Shown here in pieces: positions 59,744 through 64,000 of a stretch of 64,000 nt of DNA. The DNA is from Nitratireductor basaltis (lineage in GTDB: Bacteria > Pseudomonadota > Alphaproteobacteria > Rhizobiales > Rhizobiaceae): the NCBI RefSeq assembly GCF_000733725.1, contig NZ_JMQM01000001.1, positions 1,364,001 to 1,428,000 on the forward strand, in the 5' to 3' direction. How positions within the stretch are numbered: position 1 is the stretch's first letter; every line of letters begins with the position of its first letter. The notes beneath the pieces were generated by a model. That model was not told where the DNA came from and searched no databases. It was given only the letters and a program-made list of their open reading frames with translations. A program made the position numbers and the translations under genes.

Positions 59744-61021
59744 ATGAACCAGATCGCAACCAGCACTCAGCGTGAACTTGCTGAGAAGGATAAATTTCGC
59801 CAGCAGATGAAAGGTCAAAGCGAGGCCTTCTGCGAGGCGCTGATCGGCTCGAACATACCACCCGAGAAATTTCAGCGCGTGGTTGCGACGGCGGTTATGA
59901 CGGATACAAACATCCTCTTTGCTGATCGCAAATCATTGATGGAAGCCACCATGCGAGCCGCGCAGGATGGTCTTCTGCCGGACAAGCGCGAAGGCGCGTT
60001 CGTTCTGTTCAAGAACCGCGTGCAGTGGATGCCGATGATCGGCGGCATCATCAAGAAAATCCACCAATCCGGCGATATCTCACTGATCACAGCCAAGGTG
60101 GTTTATGGCGGTGACACGTATCGGACCTGGGTTGACGATGAAGGCGAGCACGTCCTGTACGAGCCAGCCGAGGAGCCCGACCATAATGTGATCCGTCAGG
60201 TCTTCGCGATGGCAAAGACGAAGGATGGCACGCTCTACGTCGAAGCGCTCACCACCCGTGATATCGAGAAGATCAGATCAGTCTCCCGCAGTGGCGAGAA
60301 AGGCCCATGGAAAGACTGGTGGGAAGAGATGGCGAAGAAGTCCGCTATCCGCCGTCTGGCGAAGCGCCTGCCGCTATCCTCAGATATCCACGATCTGATC
60401 CAGCGCGACAATGAGATGTACGACCTCAGCCGCGCACCGGAACCGCGCCAGTCGGTCATGGCCCGTTTCCGCGCCTCTGCAACGCCCCAGATCGAGATGG
60501 ATCGTGGCGAAGGCTTCGACATCGATCACATCACCCGCGAGACCGGAACGCTCACCAGTGAAGACGCAGAACAAGTTTCATCGGCTTCCCCCTCTCTGGC
60601 CGATGAAGGCGACGGTGCTGACCCCGCCCCCGAAACCCCCAGCACCGTCGCCACCGAATCCGAACCCGCTGAAGCGGCGGACCAGGCAGAGGAAGCATCC
60701 ACAGAACAGGCCAGCACTCCTGAAGCCTCTCATGGTGACGAGGCGGGTGCTTCCTCTGCCGTCAATCCTCAGACCTATGCGGCGATGACCGAATGCATCG
60801 ATCGGCTGCTCGGTGCGGCCACTGACACGAGCGGTGGCGATGTCGAGAAGCGGAAAGAGAAGGTCGAGAAGTTCGCCGCTGCATGGTGCAACGAACTGCC
60901 GGATCACACCGCCTTTGTCGACAAGTGCAAGGACACGGCTCTGCGGATCGCGGAGAAGCCAGCCGAGCGCGCCAAGGCAGAGGAATATCTGAAGGCCAAG
61001 CTGCCGGAGGTGGAGGCATGA
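59744..61021 (+). CDS. RecT single-strand annealing protein
   Basis: A 425-residue protein. Residues ~1-225 are the RecT domain (ALIGSNIPPEKFQRVVATAV; GAFVLFKNRVQWMPMIGGIIKK). A long linker of Ala, Glu, Pro, Ser and Thr (~245-345) leads to an extra helical C-terminal domain (~350-425) not found in Rac RecT, perhaps for binding SSB or other partners. ATG at 59744; a TTG two codons earlier is also in frame. Confidence 0.92.
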   Translation: MNQIATSTQRELAEKDKFRQQMKGQSEAFCEALIGSNIPPEKFQRVVATAVMTDTNILFADRKSLMEATMRAAQDGLLPDKREGAFVLFKNRVQWMPMIGGIIKKIHQSGDISLITAKVVYGGDTYRTWVDDEGEHVLYEPAEEPDHNVIRQVFAMAKTKDGTLYVEALTTRDIEKIRSVSRSGEKGPWKDWWEEMAKKSAIRRLAKRLPLSSDIHDLIQRDNEMYDLSRAPEPRQSVMARFRASATPQIEMDRGEGFDIDHITRETGTLTSEDAEQVSSASPSLADEGDGADPAPETPSTVATESEPAEAADQAEEASTEQASTPEASHGDEAGASSAVNPQTYAAMTECIDRLLGAATDTSGGDVEKRKEKVEKFAAAWCNELPDHTAFVDKCKDTALRIAEKPAERAKAEEYLKAKLPEVEA

Positions 61022-61224
61022 TCTCCACCCGCTTGATCCGCCGCGCCATCCTGTCATGGCAGAACTGGAGGCAGAGGAAGGTACTGCACCGCGCCTGCCC
61101 TATCCTCGCTGATCTGGACCGGCAGGAGCGCGCCTACAGACGATCCCACAAGAAGGGTGCCGGAAGCATCGCGGAGCAGAAGCGCAAGGCGATGACGGCT
61201 CTGCTGTCTGGAAAGGTGGCGTGA
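61018..61224 (+). CDS. Small basic phage protein
   Basis: A 68-residue highly basic protein (MISTRLIRRAILSWQNWRQRKVL...) beginning in the RecT stop (ATGA) and ending in the next start (TGATG). May bind nucleic acid; no family recognised. Confidence 0.55.
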   Translation: MISTRLIRRAILSWQNWRQRKVLHRACPILADLDRQERAYRRSHKKGAGSIAEQKRKAMTALLSGKVA

Positions 61225-61625
61225 TGGGCATTGTTTCCCAGAAGCTCCGCAACAGCGCGTGCGGGCAGGACTGTTCATTTTCCATCCCAGGCGTCTGCAA
61301 TCACAACCCCGAAACCGTGGTGCTGTGCCATGCGCCTTCTGAGGTGAAGGGCATCGGCAACAAGAGCCACGACTACCACGCCGCGTTCGGATGCAGCGCT
61401 TGCCATGAGGCGCTTGATCAGCACCGGCTCCCTGAGAAGTGGCACGAGTATTTCTATTGGCTTCGCGGGCTCCAGCGCACTTGGACGATCTGGGTTGAGC
61501 ACGGGCTGGTCATCATTCCCGTCGATCCGGCTACAGCGAAGCGCAGGCGAAAGAAGAAGGCGAAGATGCCTTCGCGGCCGATCCCGAGCAGGCCATTCCC
61601 AAAGCGAGCGAAGGAAAGAGCATGA
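61224..61625 (+). CDS. YbcO-like putative nuclease (DUF1364)
   Basis: A 133-residue protein of the YbcO family. Typical segments: SQKLRNSACGQDCSFSIPGVCN near the start and GNKSHDYHAAFGCSACHEALD, with Cys and His for a zinc-bound HNH-like site. In lambdoid phages these lie in recombination (nin) regions. The C-terminus is an Arg/Lys/Pro tail. Confidence 0.8.
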   Translation: MGIVSQKLRNSACGQDCSFSIPGVCNHNPETVVLCHAPSEVKGIGNKSHDYHAAFGCSACHEALDQHRLPEKWHEYFYWLRGLQRTWTIWVEHGLVIIPVDPATAKRRRKKKAKMPSRPIPSRPFPKRAKERA

Positions 61626-62029
61626 CCACCCTCGATGAAGTCATTGACCAGTTGAACAGCACCGAACCGGCACCCGCTTTCGAGATTGGCCGCATCAAGC
61701 CCTTGGCCTGGGTGGATACGCCAGACGGTCCAATCGCAGCCATGCCGTTCGCCGTTTACACCGTCGATCGCGATGATCTTGGTTGGTGGTGGACCTGCAC
61801 GACTGATGCGGAGCAGAGGTTTCCGTGCGAGAGCGAGGAAGACGGCAAGCAAAAGGCGTGGGAGCATTGGCGCCGAATGGCTGCATTGGTGCTAGAGCCC
61901 GCCCCCAAGGCGACAGAGGAAACGGCGGCGCGACTGATTGCCGCCGTGGAAGGTGAACTTGACGGTCTCGCCATCACCACAGCCCAGGCACGCACTCTGC
62001 TCGAAGCCGCTCAGGGAGGCCATAAGTGA
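61622..62029 (+). CDS. Phage protein of unknown function
   Basis: A 135-residue protein coupled by ATGA overlaps on both sides. Several Trp (LAWVDTPDGPIAAMPFAVYTVDRDDLGWWWTC) in a beta-rich N-terminal half, helical C-terminus. Not assigned. Confidence 0.55.
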   Translation: MTTLDEVIDQLNSTEPAPAFEIGRIKPLAWVDTPDGPIAAMPFAVYTVDRDDLGWWWTCTTDAEQRFPCESEEDGKQKAWEHWRRMAALVLEPAPKATEETAARLIAAVEGELDGLAITTAQARTLLEAAQGGHK

Positions 62030-62232
62030 CCACCCACCTCGAACAGCCGGCGAAGCGCTCCAAGCGTGTCCGCGCGAGTGTAGCCGCCATCAAGGCTGCG
62101 CTCACGGCTGTTCAGGAGACTGGCCTGAGTGTGGATAAGGTGTGCGTTTCCGGTGGAGAAGTGGAGATCCACTGCGGCGGCATTGAGAACCGCAAGCCTG
62201 CTCAAAATGATGGTGGCCTCGAAGAATGGTGA
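62026..62232 (+). CDS. Small protein before integrase, excisionase candidate
   Basis: A 68-residue protein with a basic N-terminus (PAKRSKRVRASVAAIKAALTAV) directly before and overlapping the integrase gene. Excisionases often occupy this position, but no winged-helix motif is clear and other roles are possible. Confidence 0.45.
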   Translation: MTTHLEQPAKRSKRVRASVAAIKAALTAVQETGLSVDKVCVSGGEVEIHCGGIENRKPAQNDGGLEEW

Positions 62233-63308
62233 GGCCACCCATGAAGGTGAATTTTCCGGGGCTCGTGGTGGAGCCCCTGCCCTCTGGCAAGAAGCGCTAT
62301 CGCGTGCGGCCGGAAGGCGACAAGGCAAAGCGCATCCGCATCCATTGCGGCCCCGATGATCCCGATTTCCAACGGCAGTATCTCGCTGCACGCCGCGGTG
62401 AGAAGCCCGAACCTCTCAAAGCTGCATCCGACTATGCCAAGCCCAAATCGATCGGCTGGATGGTCAATGCTTATTTCGAGTTTCTGGAGGCACGGGTGCA
62501 GGCAGGCACCACGAGCCCCAAAACCCTCAAGAAGAAGCGCAACCTTCTGACCCGTCTGCTGGAACGTCCAGACCGCACGATGCTGATCCCGCAGGAGAAG
62601 CTGATCGAGATGCAGGACGCCATGGGCGCGACACCGGCGCAGGCTGATGCTTTCATCGAAGCCGTTGGCGTCATGTATGACTGGGCCATCGAGCGGAAAT
62701 ACCTGCAGCAGAACCCTGCACGCGGGATCAAGCCGATCTATCGGAAGGGCAGCGGCGCAAAGCCATGGAAGGCTGCCGATGTGCGCGCATTCTTCGCTAA
62801 GCACCGAATCGGCACGAAGCCCCATGTGGCGCTGTCAGTGCTGCTCTGGACTGGCTGCAGGATCGAAGACCTGACCGTACTTGGGCGAAGCCATGAATGC
62901 GTCATAGACGGGATTGAGGCGCTGCGCTGGACGCCATTGAAGAAGGGATCGACGGAGGTCTCCATTCCCCTGCTTCCGCCGCTCAAGGAAGCCACCAGGG
63001 CGATGACGGTGCAGGGCGCAACCTATGTGCTGGGAAGAGGTGGGAAGCCGTTCGCCAGTGGCGACAGCATGTCAGCCATGTTCAAGCGCTGGTGCAAGGA
63101 TGCAGGCCTCGCGGACCTCTCAGCGCATGGCGTCCGAAAAGGGCTTGCCGAGCTTCTGGCAGAGCTGGGCTGCAGCCAATACGAGATCATGGCGATCCTC
63201 GGTCATTCCGAGGCCAAGACCAGCGAAGTCTACACGCGCCGTGTAGAGCGCTGGAAGCTCGCGAAAACTGCTATTGATCGAGTGAAGGTGTCCCAAGCAT
63301 GGGTTTGA
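62226..63308 (+). CDS. Tyrosine recombinase integrase
   Basis: A 360-residue phage integrase. The catalytic set is complete: R212 (TGCRIEDL), H301-x-x-R304 (SAHGVRKG), H327 (ILGHSEAKT) and nucleophile Y336 (SEVYTRRV). An N-terminal arm-binding part and a core-binding SAM-like domain (~residues 75-165) precede it. It ends 55 bp from the right att core in tRNA-Leu. ATG 62226 overlaps the previous gene; ATG 62241 is an alternative start. Confidence 0.94.
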   Translation: MVRPPMKVNFPGLVVEPLPSGKKRYRVRPEGDKAKRIRIHCGPDDPDFQRQYLAARRGEKPEPLKAASDYAKPKSIGWMVNAYFEFLEARVQAGTTSPKTLKKKRNLLTRLLERPDRTMLIPQEKLIEMQDAMGATPAQADAFIEAVGVMYDWAIERKYLQQNPARGIKPIYRKGSGAKPWKAADVRAFFAKHRIGTKPHVALSVLLWTGCRIEDLTVLGRSHECVIDGIEALRWTPLKKGSTEVSIPLLPPLKEATRAMTVQGATYVLGRGGKPFASGDSMSAMFKRWCKDAGLADLSAHGVRKGLAELLAELGCSQYEIMAILGHSEAKTSEVYTRRVERWKLAKTAIDRVKVSQAWV

Positions 63309-63322
63309 CGTGGGACACTTTT
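63288..63322 (+). terminator. Terminator-like inverted repeat after int, also possible arm sites
   Basis: GTGTCCCA and TGGGACAC (8 bp, perfect) flank a 15-nt loop and are followed by TTTT. The same octamer with CG occurs twice near the left end, so the sequence may have a second role in integrase binding. Confidence 0.6.
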
Positions 63323-63363
63323 GCCGCCAACCCATTGATTTCGTTGCCTCTGGTAAGGAAGGC

Positions 63364-63384
63364 TGGTGCGGTCGAGAAGACTCG
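63364..63384 (+). repeat. Right attachment site core
   Basis: Identical over 21 bp to 21108-21128. It covers CCA, the acceptor strand and part of the T arm of tRNA-Leu, so the phage brought the 3' end that restores the tRNA gene. Confidence 0.92.
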
Positions 63385-63450
63385 AACTTCCACGGGTTGC
63401 CCCACAGCGACCTCAACGCTGCGCGTCTACCAATTCCGCCACGACCGCAC
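63364..63450 (-). tRNA. tRNA-Leu (anticodon GAG)
   Basis: An 87-nt tRNA read on the minus strand, with encoded CCA. The acceptor stem GTGCGGT pairs with ACCGCAC, the D arm has TGGCGGAATTGGTAGACGC, the anticodon stem-loop CAGCG-TTGAGGT-CGCTG gives anticodon GAG, a variable arm of class II length follows, and the T loop is TTCGAGT. It decodes CUC/CUU Leu codons and is the phage integration target. Confidence 0.95.
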
Positions 63451-63544
63451 GTAACGAAGTGGCCAGCGCTGCCGGCCACGGAGGGGCATGTAGCAAATAG
63501 GCTGAGGGCGCACAAGCCTGAGATTGAATGATTTTTCGAAAAAG

Positions 63545-63579
63545 ACAGGCCTGGGGATATTCCACCTTTCCCGGCCTGT
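63545..63579 (-). terminator. Hairpin between tRNA-Leu and lipB
   Basis: ACAGGCC and GGCCTGT form a stem; on the minus strand CTTTTTC follows, as in a rho-independent terminator. It could stop antisense transcripts upstream of tRNA-Leu. Confidence 0.5.
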
Positions 63580-63690
63580 TCGCCGCGCCTGGCCGGGACT
63601 GGAACGCCACCGCTGAAACGCTTATGTAGGGGCCAGCCAAGTTGGCCGCCGCGTATGCCGGCGCCTGCAGCCAGTATCGGAGAATCCCCC

Positions 63691-64000
63691 ATGAGCAAGC
63701 TTGCCGAGGATCGGGTCACCTTTCATCCTCAGAGCGCAAATGCGCCTGTGGAGTGGCGCGTGGAACCCGGGCTCACCGATTACGAATCGGCCCTGGCATT
63801 CATGGAACAAAGAGCCGATGCGATCCGCGCCGGCGAAGCATGTGAACTGGTCTGGCTCGTCGAACATCCGCCGCTCTATACCGCCGGCACCAGCGCGAAG
63901 CCTGATGGCCTGGTGCAGGCCGATCGATTTCCCGTCTACAAGGCTGGCCGCGGTGGCGAATTTACCTATCACGGACCGGGGCAGCGCGTGGCCTATGTCA
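63691..64000 (+). CDS. lipB: Lipoyl(octanoyl) transferase LipB, 5' part
   Basis: The frame is open to the window end (~103 residues). LipB moves octanoyl groups from acyl carrier protein to lipoate-dependent enzymes. The visible part has [14 protein letters not shown] and [20 protein letters not shown], the conserved substrate-binding stretches of the family; the catalytic Cys and Lys lie beyond the window. AGAATCCCCC stands before the ATG. Confidence 0.93.
   Translation, partial: MSKLAEDRVTFHPQSANAPVEWRVEPGLTDYESALAFMEQRADAIRAGEACELVWLVEHPPLYTAGTSAKPDGLVQADRFPVYKAGRGGEFTYHGPGQRVAYV

Larger units (their letters stand above)
21108..63384. mobile_element. Complete temperate prophage (siphovirus type, HK97-fold head)
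   Basis: The element is bounded by a 21-bp direct repeat, the right copy lying in the 3' end of tRNA-Leu. A tyrosine integrase sits next to the right copy. Inside are all modules of a temperate tailed phage: lysis, tail, head, terminase, replication, repressor/Cro switch, recombination and integration. I see no broken essential gene, so it may be inducible. A tape measure protein and tail tube without a sheath gene indicate a long non-contractile tail. Confidence 0.93.

Noticed and set aside
21108-63384. Possibility that the element is a gene transfer agent
   Set aside because: It has integrase, repressor, att sites, replication and lysis genes in one unit, as in a temperate phage.

Overview
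The window is about 21 kb of alphaproteobacterial core chromosome, then a complete-looking prophage of about 42.3 kb (21108-63384) integrated in a tRNA-Leu gene, then the start of host lipB. The core gene content and order (purL-bolA-grxD; icd-alaS-recA) with high GC and short intergenic spaces point to Hyphomicrobiales (Rhizobiales), most likely a Phyllobacteriaceae/Mesorhizobium-like genus. This is inference from synteny; no 16S gene is present.

Host region (1-21107): purine synthesis (purL C-terminus), BolA and monothiol glutaredoxin, a Bcr/CflA-type MFS exporter, tRNA thiolation (ttcA), rpsD, glutamate racemase, a TrmJ-like methyltransferase, a DJ-1/PfpI protein, a ribbon-helix-helix protein, icd, alaS, recA, a pseudouridine catabolism pair (PfkB kinase + PsuG), an OmpA-type lipoprotein, a GGDEF protein, a MerR regulator, MgtE and two small membrane proteins. 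Several strong hairpin terminators separate these units.

Prophage layout, left to right: left att site; a nuclease-like gene; lysis cassette (endolysin, overlapping spanins, two membrane proteins; minus strand); a plus-strand methyltransferase + glycosyltransferase cargo pair; then on the minus strand the tailspike, tail tip, tape measure, tail chaperones (with a canonical -1 slippery heptamer), tail tube and connector genes, a three-gene sugar-modification cassette (GT-A-like protein, hexapeptide acyltransferase, DUF115/GT42-like protein), a collagen-like protein with a carbohydrate-binding-like end, portal, fused protease-capsid, terminase and HNH nuclease. Next comes a minus-strand early block: Lar-like protein, DnaA-domain-IV protein, DnaB helicase, RuvC-like nuclease, MT-A70 and C5 methyltransferases, and a chain of tiny overlapping genes led by a Cro-like XRE protein. 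A divergent CI-like repressor with a linked exported protein follows, then a noncoding structured stretch, then a plus-strand operon with RecE-like exonuclease, RecT, YbcO-like protein and tyrosine integrase next to the right att site.

The phage is thus a siphovirus-type temperate phage with HK97-fold head. Shared operator-like palindromes lie inside the promoter spacers of both the Cro-side operon and the recombination/integration operon, so one repressor probably silences both. The most unusual element is the sugar-modification cassette translationally coupled inside the head-connector operon next to a phage collagen, which suggests a decorated (glycosylated) virion fibre or head-tail protein.
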